This document shows, piece by piece, positions 11,190 through 22,169 of a stretch of 64,000 bases of DNA. A program made the translations under genes and the position numbers. The notes below the pieces were generated by a model. It had not been told where the DNA came from. It did no database searches and saw only the letters and a program-made list of their open reading frames with translations. The stretch covers positions 16,827,611-16,891,610 of the forward strand of contig NC_037668.1 in NCBI RefSeq assembly GCF_003255815.1. Reading direction: 5' to 3'. The DNA comes from Theropithecus gelada. Its lineage: Eukaryota; Chordata; Mammalia; Primates; Cercopithecidae. Position 1 is the first letter of the stretch. Every line of letters begins with the position of its first letter.

Positions 11190-11780
11190 TGTATATTCTT
11201 ATTACATGCATGATTATGAGCATGATTGTAGAGTCAGACTGTCAGGGTGTGAATCCTGCTACTTACGGTATGACCTTGGGCAAGTTACTTAACGTCTCTG
11301 CACTTTGATTTCCTCACTTAAAATGGAAATGATAATACTTCATAAGGTCATTATGAAAATCAAATGAGGCCGGGCACGGTGGCTCAAGCCTGTAATCCCA
11401 GCACTTTGGGAGGCCGAGACGGGCGGATCACAATGTCAGGAGATCGAGACCATCCTGGCTAACCCGGTGAAACCCCGTCTCTACTAAAAAATACAAAAAA
11501 CTAGCCGGGCGAGGTGGCGGGTGCCTGTAATCCCAGCTACTCGGAGGCTGAGGCAGGAGAATGGCGTAAACCCGGGAGGCGGAGCTTGCAGTGAGCTGAG
11601 ATCCGGCCACAGCACTCCAGCCTGGGCGATAGAGCGAGACTCCGTCTCAAAAACAAACAAACAAACAAACAAACAAACAAACATAGGTAACAAACACGAA
11701 AAGTCACATCATTTTCTAATTATTTTATTGTTATTTCTACTCTAGAGATNCCAGGCCAGCGCCAAAAAAAAAAAATCCTG

Positions 11781-11811
<31 letters not shown>

Positions 11812-11880
11812 AAATCAAATGAGTTAATATTTGTAAAGTAATTAAAATAGTAAGTGCTTAAATGCTTTTAAATACATATA
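11190..11880 (+). mobile_element. MIR, sense, interrupted by a young AluY
   Basis: The head and core (GTAGAGTCAGACTGTCAGGGTGTGAATCC ... GACCTTGGGCAAGTTACTTAACG) occupy 11,190-11,367. The 3' part (GAGTTAATATTTGTAAAGTAATTAAAATAG) resumes after the AluY at about 11,810. Confidence 0.85.
11368..11809 (+). mobile_element. Young AluY (AluYR-type) with anomalous 3' extension
   Basis: The Alu body ends near 11,650 and is followed by an (AAAC)n tail. Then come about 70 bases of non-Alu sequence (11,684-11,749), a single N at 11,750, CCAGGCCAGCGCC, and two more A tracts. The target-site duplication GAAAATCAAATGA lies outside all of this (11,355-11,367 and 11,810-11,822). The extension is therefore either part of the insertion or a misassembly. 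Confidence 0.85.
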
Positions 11881-12297
11881 TGCAAAACAATTATAAATTT
11901 ACAGTTATAATTTATAAATAACGTATAAGTGAAACACTCATCATGGGGTTTAGCACCATAGATTTTATAATTGGAAAAACTTATAGAAAAAAAGAAATCA
12001 AGAAGGGTTTCACTGAAGTAGTGAAACTGAACAATTGGTAGGATTTGAGTAGCCACAGAGGTGTGACCCAGATCTGGGGATCAACAGGCAAAAGTATGGA
12101 GGCAGCAACTGGCATGGCTGGGAACAGATAAGGTGGAAAGTGAAAAGGAATGCTAGACAGCAGGACTGGAATTGGAGAGTAGGGAAACATAGGTGGAGAC
12201 CTGATTATCTAAGACTTTGAAAGCTAGATTTGCTGTAATAGGCAAGGGAGAATTGCTGAGATTTTTCAGAGGAAAATGACATGATGAAAGGGAAGTT
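11881..12297. other. Intergenic DNA, nothing firmly recognised
   Basis: 12,180-12,290 (GGAGACCTGATTATCTAAGACTTTGAAAGC) may be L2-derived. There is no gene. Confidence 0.4.
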
Positions 12298-12472
12298 TTG
12301 GCTGGTCACAGTGGCTCACGCTTGTAATCCCAGTACTTTGGAAGGCCGAAGCAAATGGATTGCTTGAGTCCAGGAGTTCAAGACCAGCTTGGGCTACATG
12401 CATGGCAAAATCCTATCTCTACAAAAAATACAAAAATTAGCCAGGTGTTGTGGCACGTGCCTGTAGTCCCAG
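12298..12472 (+). mobile_element. Alu fragment, sense, 3'-truncated
   Basis: GGCTGGTCACAGTGGCTCACGC start, breaking off after CCTGTAGTCCCAGC, where unrelated AT-rich sequence begins. Confidence 0.9.
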
Positions 12473-12537
12473 CAAAATTTATTTTGCTGCTCTGTGCATG
12501 TCGGTGGATGACCATGAAGGCACATTGAATATTCTTT

Positions 12538-12691
12538 TCTTTTTTTTTTCCTTCCTTCCTTCCTTCCTTCCTTCCTTCCTTCCTTCCTTCCTTCCTTCCT
12601 TCCTTCCTTCTTTCCTCTCTCTCTCTTTCCCTCCTTCCCTCCCTTCCTCCCTCCCTCCCTCCCTTCCTTCCTTCTTTCTTTCTTTCTTTTT
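12538..12691. repeat. (TTCC)n / (CCCT)n pyrimidine microsatellite
   Basis: About 150 bases of nearly pure CTTC units with CTCT and CCCT variants on the + strand. It is the poly-T side of the antisense Alu that follows, a typical origin for such tracts. It yields artificial lysine/glycine/arginine-rich open frames on the minus strand. Confidence 0.97.
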
Positions 12692-12979
12692 TTTTTTTGG
12701 CAGGGTCTCGCTTTGTCACCCAAGATGGAGTATAGTGGCATGATCTTTGCTCACTGCAGCCTCAGCCTTCTAGGCTCAAGTGATCCTCCTACATCAGCCT
12801 CCTGAGTAGTCGGGACTACAAGTGCATGCCACCACACTTGGCTAACTTTTATTTTTTTTTGTAGAGGCAGAGTTTTGCCACATTGCCCAGGCTGGTCTTG
12901 AACTCCTGAGCTCAAGCAATCCACCTGCTTTGGCCTCCCAAAGTCCTAGGATTACAGGCGTGAGCCACTGAGCCTGACC
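12692..12979 (-). mobile_element. Alu, antisense
   Basis: TTTTTGGCAGGGTCTCGCTTTGTCACC to GAGCCACTGAGCCTGACC, full length. Confidence 0.93.
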
Positions 12980-12989
12980 AGGATATCTG

Positions 12990-13300
12990 TTTTCTTGTTT
13001 TGTTTTGTATGTTTGTTTTTGAGACGGAGTCTCACTCTGTTGTCCAGGCTGGAGTGCAGTGGCATGATCTCAGCTCACTGCAACCTCCACCTCCCAGGTT
13101 CAAGTGATTCTCTTGCCTCAGACTCCTGAGTAGCTGGGATTATAGGTGCCCGCCACCACACCAAACTAATTTTTGTATTTTTAGTAGAGATGGGGTTTCA
13201 TCAAGTTGGCTACGATGGTCTCGATCTCTTGACCTCGTGATCTGCCCACTTCAGCATCCCAAAGTGCTGGGATTACAGGCGTGAGCCACCGCACCCGGCT
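12990..13300 (-). mobile_element. Alu, antisense
   Basis: GTTTTTGAGACGGAGTCTCACTCTG to GAGCCACCGCACCCGGC, full length. Confidence 0.93.
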
Positions 13301-13483
13301 GATATTTGTATTTCAAATAATAGTTACTGCATAGTTGCTCTCCAAAAAGTTTGTACTGATTTTTGCCCCTATAAAGAATATTTGAGAATGCCTATTTTCT
13401 CATAGGTTGTCAACTCCAGGAATTTCCAAACCTTAATAAATTTGCCAATCTGATAGGCAAAAAATGATATCTTGTCATTTTAA

Positions 13484-13777
13484 TTTTTTGTTTTCAGTTT
13501 TGAGATAGGGTCTTTGTTTGTCTCTCAGGCTGGTGTGCAGTGGCACAATCATGTTTCACTGCAGCCTCGACCTCCCAGGCTCAAGTGAGCCTCCCACCTC
13601 AGCCTCCCAAGTAGCTGGGACTACAGGTACGCACCACCACACTCGGCTAATTTTAAATTTTTTTGTAGAGTCTTGCTATGTTGCCCAGTCTGGTCTTAAA
13701 CTCCTGGGCTCAAGTGATCCTCCTGCCTCAGCCTCCCAAAGTGCTGGGGTTACAGGTGTGAGCCACTGCCCCCGGCC
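13484..13777 (-). mobile_element. Alu, antisense
   Basis: TTGAGATAGGGTCTTTGTTTG to GAGCCACTGCCCCCGGCC. Older, J/S-like. Confidence 0.92.
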
Positions 13778-13920
13778 TATAATTTACATCTATTTAATTT
13801 GCATCTATTTAGTATGTGTGAACATTTTCCCTTTATATTTGATCATTTTCTTGTTCTCTTTTTGTGAACTACCTCTTTCTATCCTTTGCTCATTTTCTTA
13901 TTAGGTTGTCTTTAGTATTT

Positions 13921-14200
13921 CTTTTTTCATTTTTGTTTTTGGAGACAGGGTCTTGCTCTGTTGCTCAGGCTGGAGTATAATGATGTAATCATAGCTCACT
14001 GTAACCTCAAGTTCTGGGTTCAAGTGATCCTCCCAGTTCAGTCTTCCAAGTAGCTAGAACTACAGGTGGTCACTACCACGCTAACTTATTAAAAAACATT
14101 TTTTGTAGAGATGGGGTCTCACTATGTTGCCCAGGCTGGTGTTGAGCTCCTTGACCTCCTGGAGCATAGGGATTATAGGTGTGAGCCACTATGCCTGGCC
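13921..14200 (-). mobile_element. Alu (J-like), antisense, with internal deletion
   Basis: GGAGACAGGGTCTTGCTCTG to GAGCCACTATGCCTGGCC. The stretch between CTCCTTGACCTCC and GGGATTATAGG is shortened. Confidence 0.9.
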
Positions 14201-14335
14201 CTAATATTTCTTTATATAAATTAATGAAATTAGCCCTATGCTTATAGGGCTTATGAATTATAAAGAATATCCCTGACTTATGAATCTTTTTATTTTATTT
14301 GCAGCATTTTTCCCTATACAGAAATAAAGCTTTTA

Positions 14336-14641
14336 GGCCAGGTGTGGTGGCTCATGCCTATAATCCCAGCACTTTGGGAGACTGAGGCAGGCAGATCACT
14401 TGAGGTCAGGAGTTCAAGACCAGCCTTGCCAACATGAAAAAACCCCATCTCTACTAAAAATACCAAAAATCAGCTGGGCATGGTGGCATGCGCCTGTAAT
14501 CTCAGCTACTCAGGAGGCTGAGGCAGGATAATCACTTGAACCTGGGAAGCAGACGTTACAGTGAGCCGAGATCGTGCCACCGCACTCCAACCTGGGTGAC
14601 AAAGCAAGACTCCGTCTCAAAAAAAAAAAAAAAAAAAAAAA
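14336..14641 (+). mobile_element. Alu, sense, full length
   Basis: AGGCCAGGTGTGGTGGCTC start and a long poly-A. AAAGCTTTTAG on both sides is the target-site duplication. Confidence 0.93.
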
Positions 14642-14901
14642 GAATGAAAAAAGCTTTTAGTTTTATAAACTGAAAACTCTAGATGAAGGATATTTTAAAT
14701 TTCAATCAACAGCCCTTAATGACAACTTAGATATACAGGACCTGGGAGAGGAAGTCATCAAAAGGAACCCCAAGGTTTCTAGGGAATAAGAGTAGTGTCC
14801 TTACCAGGCTTCTCCAGCAGGGATCCTCCCAGTGATAGGTCCTTTCTGGTGAGTTTAGGGAGCCAAAGTTTCAGAATCAATAATTCATTAGTGTTTACTG
14901 T
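14642..14901. other. Intergenic DNA, nothing recognised
   Basis: Single-copy-looking sequence without gene features. Confidence 0.45.
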
Positions 14902-15080
14902 TTATTTATTTATTTATTTTTAGACACAGGGTCTCACTATGTTGCCCAGAGTGGAGTGCAGTGGCTATTCACAGTCATGCTAATAGCTCACTACAGCCTG
15001 GAACACTGGTGTTCCAGGGATGGCCCTGCCTCAGCTTCCCAAGTAGCTAGGACTACAGGAGTGCCCCATCGTGCCTGCAG
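14902..15080 (-). mobile_element. Alu monomer relic, antisense, carrying a hairpin
   Basis: TTTTTAGACACAGGGTCTCACTATG, ending near GTGCCCCATCGTGCCTGC. A 10-bp perfect inverted repeat (CCTGGAACAC / GTGTTCCAGG) sits at 14,997-15,018, where normal Alus read CCTGGAACTCCTGGGCTC. Confidence 0.8.
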
Positions 15081-15111
15081 GCTTTAATGAATGCTTTAAG
15101 AATAGTTTCAG

Positions 15112-15410
15112 GGCCAGGTGCGGTGGCTCACGCCTGTAATCCCAGCACTCTGGGAGGCCAAGGCAGGAGGATCACCTGAGGTCAGGAGTTCAAGACCAGC
15201 TTGGCCATGGTGAAACCCCGTCTCTAATAAAAATACAAAAAATTAGCTGGCCGTGGTGGTGCACGCCTGGAATCCCAGCTACTCAGGAGGCTGAGGCAGG
15301 AGAATCGCTTGAACCCGGGAGGCAGAGGTTGCAGTGAGCCGAGATCGCGCCATTGCACTCCAGCCTGGGCAACGAGAGCAAAACTCCATCTCAAAAAAAA
15401 AAAAAAAAAA
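15112..15410 (+). mobile_element. Alu, sense, first of a tandem pair
   Basis: GGGCCAGGTGCGGTGGCTCACGCC start, poly-A end, directly followed by a second Alu. Confidence 0.93.
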
Positions 15411-15416
15411 GTTTTA

Positions 15417-15704
15417 GGTGGCTCATGCCTGTAATCCCAGCACTTTGGGAGGCCGAGGCAGGTGGATCACCTGAGGTCAGGAGTCTTGAGACCAGCCCGG
15501 TCAACATGGTGAAACCCCGTCTCTACTAAAAATGCAAAAATTAGCCAGGTGTGGTGTCACAGGTCTGTAAATCCAGCTACTCAGGAGGCTGAGGAAGGAG
15601 AATTGCTTGAACCCGGGAGGCGGAGGTTGCAGTGAGCCAAGATCACGCCACTGAACTCCAGCCTGGGCGACAGAGACTCTGTCTCAAAAAAAAAAAAAAA
15701 AAAA
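15417..15704 (+). mobile_element. Alu, sense, second of a tandem pair, 5'-truncated
   Basis: Starts within the head at TAGGTGGCTCATGCC. AATAGTTTCAG precedes the first Alu (15,100-15,111) and follows this one (15,704 on), so the pair shares one target-site duplication. Confidence 0.92.
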
Positions 15705-15705
15705 A

Positions 15706-16310
15706 TAGTTTCAGATTTACAGAAAAGTTGCACAGATAGTCCAGAGGGTTCTCATATACCCAGCACCCAGTTTCTCCTATTACTTTGTTTTTGTTTTGAG
15801 ACGGGGTTTTGCTCTTGTTTCCCAGGCTGGAGTGCAATGGTACGATCTCAGCTAAATGCAACCTCCGCCTCCCAGGTTCAAGCAATTCTCCTGCCTCAGC
15901 TTCCCAAGTAGCTGGGATTATAGGCACCCACCACCATGCCAGGCTAATTTTTGTATTTTTAGTAGAGATGGGGTTTCACCATGTTGAGCAGGCTGGTCTT
16001 GAACTCCTGACCTCAGGTGATCCACCCGCCTCAGCCTCCCAAAGTGCTGGGATTACAGGTGTAACCCACTGTGCCCGACCAGTTTCTCCTATTATTAACA
16101 TCTTACATTAGTGTGGTATATTTGTCACAGTTAATGAACCAATAATGACACATTATTAACTGAGGACCATACTTTATCAGATTTCCTTAGTTTTAAATTT
16201 CACATCCTTTTTCTATTCCAGGATCCCATCCAGGATACACTACATTATATTTATTCATAGTGTCTTCTTAGGCTCTTCTTGGCTGTAACAGTTGTTTCTG
16301 CTTTTTATCA
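15706..16310 (-). mobile_element. Old L1 (L1M-type) fragment, antisense, split by an Alu
   Basis: TTTCAGATTTACAGAAAAGTTGCACAGATAGT, CACCCAGTTTCTCCTATTATTAACATC and GGATCCCATCCAGGATACACTACATT match the antisense of an old mammalian L1 as I recall it. The Alu at 15,785-16,080 interrupts it with AGTTTCTCCTATTA duplicated. Confidence 0.65.
15785..16080 (-). mobile_element. Alu, antisense, inside L1 relic
   Basis: TTTTGTTTTGAGACGGGGTTTTGCTC to AACCCACTGTGCCCGACC, with a target-site duplication in the L1. Confidence 0.93.
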
Positions 16311-16473
16311 TTGTCATCCCACGTCAATTCACTGACTAATGGGAGCAAAACTCTATCTGAGCTAACCATGCACAGGATACAGAATCAGCAAATATTAATA
16401 GTTAAGTGTAGATATGTGAAGTCTATGTGGCCACAGCTCCTGGCTCATATCTCTCAGTGCCCCTGTTACAGTC

Positions 16474-16788
16474 TTTTTTTCTTTTTCTTTCTTTTTTTTT
16501 TTTTTTGAGATGGAGTTTCGCTCTTGTTGCCCAGGCTGGAGTGCAATGGCGCAATCTTGGCTCACTGCAACCTCTGCCTCCTGGGTTCAACTGATTCTCC
16601 TGCCTGAGCCTCCCAAGTAGCTGGGACTACAGACATGCATTACCATGCCAGGCGAATTTTGTATTTTTAGTAGAGACGGGGTTTCTCCATGTTGGTCAGG
16701 CTGGTCTTGAACTCCCGACCTCAGGTGATCTGCCTGCCTCGGCCTCCCAAAGTGCTGGGATTATGGGCGTGAGCCGCCCTGCCCAGCC
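16474..16788 (-). mobile_element. Alu, antisense
   Basis: Poly-T with scattered C, GAGATGGAGTTTCGCTC to GAGCCGCCCTGCCCAGCC. TTACAGTCTTTT flanks it approximately. Confidence 0.93.
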
Positions 16789-16879
16789 TACAGTCTTTTG
16801 TTATAATGTTAGGGCACTTTAGGATTCAGAGGCAGGCCTCAGGAAACAAATTTTCTCCCTATCTGACTTTCTCCTGCTC

Positions 16880-17174
16880 TTATTTATTTATGTTTTCAGA
16901 CAAGGTCATACTCTGTTGCCCAGGTTGAAGTGCAGTGGTGTAACACGGCTCCCTGCAGCCTTGATCTCCTGTACTCAATCAATCCTCTCGCCTCAGGCTC
17001 CTGAGTAGCTGGGACTACAGGTGTGTACCACCATGTCCGGCTAATTTTTTATTTTTTGTAGAGACAGTCTCCCTATGTTTCCCAGGCTGGTCTTAAACTC
17101 ATGAGCTCAAGCGATCCACCTGCTTCGGCCTTCCAAAATGTGGGAATTATGGGCATGAGCCACCACACCGGGCC
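16880..17174 (-). mobile_element. Alu (J-like), antisense
   Basis: TTTTCAGACAAGGTCATACTCTGTTGCC to GAGCCACCACACCGGGCC. Confidence 0.92.
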
Positions 17175-17344
17175 TTCCTGTTCTCATTGCACCTGCCAGA
17201 TGCAGGACTCTAATCTGATTGTGAGTCATAAGACCCTGATTCCAGAGAGGGTCCTACCCCACAGCCTGGAGGAAGGAAGCCTGCATAGAGAGACCAAGAA
17301 AAATCTAAACAGACACGCCTTGCTGTAGTTCCCCAATCAGTCTG

Positions 17345-17910
17345 TTAGTATTTATATATATATATATATTTTGTTCAATCATGATATGACATGGTTGTCC
17401 ATGCTTCAATCACGTCTTTGCAATGAAGTCTTCATAAAAGGCCCAAGAAGACAGGGTTGGGGAGCTTCCAGATAGCTGAAAGTGTGGAGGCTTCTGGCGG
17501 GTGGCTTGCCCTGAGAGGACATGGAAGCTCTGCACCCCTCCCCCCATACCTTGCCGTATGCATCTCTCCATTCATATCCTTTGTCATATTCTTTCTAATA
17601 AACTGGTAAACGAAGTGTCTCCCTGAGTTCTGTGAGCTGCTCTAGCAAATTAATCGAATCCAAAGAGGGGGCTGTAGGAGCCCCAACTTGAAGCTGCTGG
17701 GTCAGAAATTCTGGAGTCTTGGGTTTTGACTGGTGTCTGAATGGGGTGGGCAGGGGCAGTTTTGAGGCTTGAGCCCTCAACCTGTGGCCTCTGGGTAGAT
17801 GGTGTCAGAATCGAATTAGAGGACACCCAGCTGCTGTCTGCTGCAGAACTGATTGCTTGTTTGCTGGTAGGAAGAAATCCTCCATATTTGGTCACAGGAG
17901 TCTTCTGTCT
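17345..17910 (+). mobile_element. Ancient LINE/LTR-derived repeat, family not assigned
   Basis: A short (TA)n tract is followed by text (GGAGCTTCCAGATAGCTGAA, CTGAGTTCTGTGAGCTGCTCTAGCAAATTAATCGAA, GGACACCCAGCTGCTGTCTG) that I recall as a common interspersed mammalian repeat, but I cannot name the family with confidence. The minus-strand open frames here lie within this repeat. Confidence 0.45.
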
Positions 17911-18841
17911 GCGTTGATTGTTACTGTTGAGTGAGATAACAGGAACAAACACTCTGAGTTTGTGTGTTTTCCCACACACAAGATCCCTATCTCCATTCTC
18001 CCTCCTGCTTCAGTCTTCCTTCTCTGAGGTTCTCAGACACCCTCCCCCCTCCCATATCCCCTCCAGTGTCCTGCACTTTCCTTCTTTGCCCTCTGACCTG
18101 AATCTAACAATGGTAAGTCTTCTTTGAAGTCTGATGCTACTTTCTAGCCTTCCTTGCCAAAGGTCGCGATTACCCCCACCTATGGCCATAAACTTGCTTT
18201 GTATTTATTAATTTATTTAAATGTCTTTCCTATTTAGGGTAGCTGGCAGTTATTATTAGTACCGGGTTTCCAGTACAACTCTAAGCAAGAAGTTGCTCCT
18301 TCTAATATTGGGGGCTGCAAAAAGTAAAGACAGGGAAGTTGAGAAGGAGTACTGGTATACCGGGGAAGTTAATTTGCTTGGTCTGTCTGTGTCCTAACTA
18401 AAGATGAGATGCACAAGTGCAGAAGTTCTGGAGAAAGTTAAATACTGATTCGGTACATGGATGAGAGGTCAGTGTATAAAGTGGAGATTTGAAAGTTGTC
18501 TGCTTTTGGAGGTGGCAGGAGAAAGCATGAGAGTGAATGAGCCACTGAGGGGGAAGAGTAGAGGGCAGAGGAAAGGAAAGAGCTTTTTCACAGCTATGGG
18601 GAATAGCTGAGAGAGGGCAAAAGTACCCACAGGGACAGGGGAGGGCTAGAGCTGTAGAAAATAATAGAGCAGTGGTGTAGAAATCCAAGGAGAAAAGAGT
18701 GTGGAAAAAGTAGGAAGCAGAAGCACAAGAGACATCCAGTAGAAGGAAGACTCAGAAAAAGCCTTCAGTTTCCAAGCTCAACTGCAGGTGAGGGACAAGG
18801 GAACTTGGAATTACTGCATATAAACTGCTTGGAGATGGTTA
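17911..18841. other. Intergenic DNA, no supported gene
   Basis: Contains a pyrimidine-rich part (17,980-18,100) and a purine-rich part (18,380-18,780). A minus-strand 96-codon open frame at 18,398-18,688 follows from the purine bias and has no recognisable domain. Confidence 0.4.
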
Positions 18842-19124
18842 GGCCGGGCGCGGTGGCTCACGCCTGTAATGACAGCACTTTGGGAGGCCGAGGTGGGTGG
18901 ATCACAAGGTCAGGAGATGGAGACCATCCTGGCTAACATGGTGAAACCTCGTCTCTACTAAAAATACAAGAAATTAGCCGGGCATTGTGGCTGGTGCCTG
19001 TAGTCCCAGCTACTCGGGAGGCTGAGGCAGGAGAATAGCATGAACCTGGTAGGCGGAGCTTGCAGTGAGCCGAGATAGCGCCACTGCACTCCAGGCTGGA
19101 TGAAAGAGCAAGACTCCGTCTCAA

Positions 19125-19156
<32 letters not shown>

Positions 19157-19159
19157 AAA
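18842..19159 (+). mobile_element. AluY, sense, with target-site duplication
   Basis: GGCCGGGCGCGGTGGCTCACGCC start and a (CAAAA)n tail. ACTGCTTGGAGATGGT occurs immediately before and after. Confidence 0.95.
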
Positions 19160-19196
19160 ACTGCTTGGAGATGGTGAATAGAAAGGAAAGAAATAT

Positions 19197-19470
19197 GGCC
19201 GGGTGCAGTGGCTCACGCCTGTAATTCCGGCACTTTGAGAGGCTGAGGCGGGCCGATCTCCTGAGGTGAGGAGTTCAAGACCAGCCTGGCCAACATGGTG
19301 AAACATCAACTCTACTAAAAATACAGAAGTTAGCTGGGTGTGGTGGCACACACCTGTAGCTACTTGGCAGGCTGAGGTAGGAGAATCTCTTGAACCCGGG
19401 AGGTGGGCCAAGATTGCACCATTGCACTCCAGCCTGGGCAACAGAGCAAGACTCTGTTTCAAAAAAAAAA
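19197..19470 (+). mobile_element. Alu, sense, right arm shortened
   Basis: TGGCCGGGTGCAGTGGCTCACGCC start, poly-A end. Deletions occur around the CCTGTAGTCCCAGCTAC and GGAGGTTGCAGTGAG segments. Confidence 0.92.
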
Positions 19471-19599
19471 GGCAGAGCAGCTACAAGTTACAAGTTGCAA
19501 AAGGATTAGGATAAGGATAAGGTTCTTCTATACACCTTTTTGAAGGCAGAAGGTAACTCAGATATTACTCTCAGAAGGTGGAATTAAGTTGTTGGCCTT

Positions 19600-19740
19600 T
19601 GGTTTCCTTACTCACTAGGAAGTAAGCTCATGAAGGCAGGGATTGCTGCCTATTGTTGACTTCTGCTATATTCCAAGAGCCTAGAACAGTGCCTGGTACC
19701 TGGTAGGGGTTCGATAAATATTGCTGAATAATAGAGCTCA
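19600..19740 (+). mobile_element. L2 3' end, sense
   Basis: TAAGCTCATGAAGGCAGGGATTGCTG, then CCTAGAACAGTGCCTGGTACC and GATAAATATTGCTGAATA, is the typical L2 3' terminus. Confidence 0.8.
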
Positions 19741-19792
19741 GGAATTAAGTCTAGACACTAGGAAGAGAGGCTGGCTGTAGAATGAAGGATAC

Positions 19793-19932
19793 ACTGGGTG
19801 TGGTGGCTCACCCCTGTAATCCTAGCACTTTGGGAGGCTGAGGTGGGAAGATCACTTGAGGCCAGGAGTTCAGGATCAGCCTGGGCAACATAAGGAGCCC
19901 CCATCTGTACAAACAAACAAACAAAAACTAAA
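19793..19932 (+). mobile_element. Left Alu monomer, sense
   Basis: CACTGGGTGTGGTGGCTCACCCC to a (CAAA)n tail; no right arm. Confidence 0.85.
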
Positions 19933-19957
19933 AACATTTTTTATCTATATATATATA

Positions 19958-20238
19958 TTTTTAATAGAGTCTCACTCTGTTGCCCAGGCTGGAGTGCAGT
20001 GGCATGATCTTGGCTCACTGCAACCTCTGCCTCCAGGTTCAAGTGATTCTCCCACCTCAGCCTCCTAAGTAGCTGGGATTACAGGTGTGCACCACCATGT
20101 CCAGCTAATTTTTGTATTTTTAGTAGACAGGGTTTTGCCATCTTGGCCAGACTGGTCTCGAACTCCTGACCTCAAGTGATCCACCTCCCTCAGCCTCCCA
20201 AAGTGCTGGGATTACAGGCATGAGCCACCACACCTGGC
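19958..20238 (-). mobile_element. Alu, antisense
   Basis: TTTTTAATAGAGTCTCACTCTG to GAGCCACCACACCTGGC. It sits tail-to-tail with the preceding sense monomer. Confidence 0.92.
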
Positions 20239-20689
20239 AAATACATTTTTAAAAAATAGAATTAAGGATAAGTATCTCTTCTCTTAGACCATAGGGAAGA
20301 TTTATGAGCTAGAGATAAGGAAGAGACTCAGGCCTGCTAGCCCTAGGCTGAATGCTATGGTACCCAGTGAGGACAGACTGTTGGAGGGCAGGCCTGTTAG
20401 GGGACTGAGGACAGAAATCCCCTCCTGCTTCCATATAGGCAGCTAAGAGCTGGCCTGGGACACCAGCTGGGCGCTTTTCCCAGCCCTTTGCATTCCAGCC
20501 TGTATACAATGAAGAAAGAGTGACAGTGTGGTGACATGATTTAGGTTAATGAGCTACTCATCACCTGCCAAGTGGGTAGGAGGTTTTTTTTTTCTGCCCA
20601 CTTCTGTAGAAAAAATTTTTTATGAATGACTCATCTTGTCTCATTACTCAGTACAAATTTGTGAGCTGGTAATAAGAGGTCAAAACCTA
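20239..20689. other. Intergenic single-copy DNA
   Basis: No repeat family recognised and no supported ORF. The balanced base composition would be worth checking for conservation. Confidence 0.4.
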
Positions 20690-20870
20690 GGGAGAACATA
20701 TCCACCCCCACTCCCCAACACCCAGTTTCTGGTGGATGGATATGCTCATTATCTTGATTGTGGTAAAAAATTTCATGGATGTATACATATGTCAAAACTA
20801 TCAAATTGCACACTTTATATTTGTGCAGTTTACTGTTTGTTAATTACACCTCAGTAGGGCTGTTTATGAA
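20690..20870 (+). mobile_element. Old L1 3' end, sense
   Basis: ATGTCAAAACTATCAAATTGCACACTTTATATTTGTGCAG, then AATTACACCTCAGTAGGGCTGTT, is the terminal segment of an old L1M-type element. Confidence 0.75.
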
Positions 20871-21414
20871 AAGGAAGAATCTTAAATGTAAACTTTTTAT
20901 CATCACAGTTTGGATATTTAATTTATTAACTTGCATACATAAATTTATCTAATTCATCTTTGCAGTCAAAGAGAAAGTCATTTCTAGAAAAAAAAAAAAC
21001 GGAATAATCATTTTGGGGAAAGCAAAGGCCAGGCCAGGGAGACTAGATACAAAGAGTGTCATTGTAGAATTTCTAGCCACACACCAGGATAAACTAGCCT
21101 CTCCTACTCCTGAGGGGAGAAATGAGGAAAAAGTCTTCGCTTAGTTGGAGTGAGAATGTTGCATTCTTTTGTAAGCTTTTTGTAATTCTTTGTTTATCTG
21201 GTTGACTTTCTCCTTAAGACCAGCCTTTCCCTGTCCCCTTCAATCTACAGGAAATCCTCCCACTCCTGTAGAGAGAAAGACAACTTTCTCCTAGGGAAGC
21301 CAGTTGTTCTTCCACCCTGCTGGCTCCAGGGTTCTATTTCTTAGTCCCCCTGATGTGCTACAAAACTTGAGAGACACAAGTCCATCAAGTCTCTCAACCC
21401 CCTTATTCTAAAAG
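20871..21414. other. Intergenic DNA, nothing supported
   Basis: Contains a short A12 run at about 20,988-20,999 and otherwise single-copy-looking sequence. Confidence 0.4.
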
Positions 21415-21578
21415 GATACAGGCACACACCACCATGCCTGGCTACTTTTTGTACTTTTTGTAGAGGTGAGGTCTCACGACGTTGCCCGGGCTGGTCTTAA
21501 ACTCCTGACCTCAAGCAATCCCCGCACCTTGATCTCCCAAAGTGCTGGGATTACAGGCATGAGCCACTGCACTCAGGC
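21415..21578 (-). mobile_element. Alu fragment, antisense, 5' half
   Basis: From ACAGGCACACACCACCATGCC to GAGCCACTGCACTCAGGC. The 3' arm is absent. Confidence 0.88.
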
Positions 21579-21740
21579 ATAAATTTGTGTTTTTTAAGCC
21601 ACTAAATTTGTGGTACTTTGTTATAGCAGCCATAGAAACTAATACAAAGGATACCTGACATACAGTAGATAATCAATAAGCATTTGTTACTTGACCAACT
21701 TATATCTGGTACTTCAACCAATAATAAAAATAATACTTCA

Positions 21741-22037
21741 CGCCGGGCACAGTGGTTCGTGCCTGTAATCCCAGCACTTTGGGAGGCCAAGGCGGGCGGA
21801 TCATGAGGTCAGGAGATGGAGACCATACTGGCTAACATGGCGAAACCCCGTATCTACTATAATTACAAAAAATTAGCTGGGCATGGTGGCGGGCACCTGT
21901 AGTCCCAGCTACTAGGGAGGCTGAGGCAGAAGAATTGCTTGAACCCAGGAGGAGGAGGTTGCAGTGAGCCCAGATCATGCCGCTGCACTTCAGCCTGGGC
22001 GATAGAGTGAGACTCCGTCTCAAATAATAAAAAAAAA
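21741..22037 (+). mobile_element. Alu, sense
   Basis: CGCCGGGCACAGTGGTTCGTGCC start. An AATAATAAAAA...ACTTCA motif is repeated on both sides. Confidence 0.93.
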
Positions 22038-22169
22038 CTTCACAATAGTAAAATGTGTTCACATTCTTAATCTCATTTTGTTGTCACACTTATTACCCTT
22101 ACTTTATGGATAAGAAAATGGAAAATCAATTGCTTACAGTCCCATATATTTATATAATGCATATATAAA

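Noticed and set aside
12378..12741. Long lysine/glutamate/glycine/arginine-rich open frames on both strands
   Set aside because: Translation of the (TTCC)n microsatellite; repetitive DNA with a period not divisible by three stays open in several frames. The same applies at 30,852-31,185.
17650..17979. 109-codon minus-strand open frame
   Set aside because: Lies mainly within an ancient interspersed repeat (17,345-17,910). Codon content is unremarkable.
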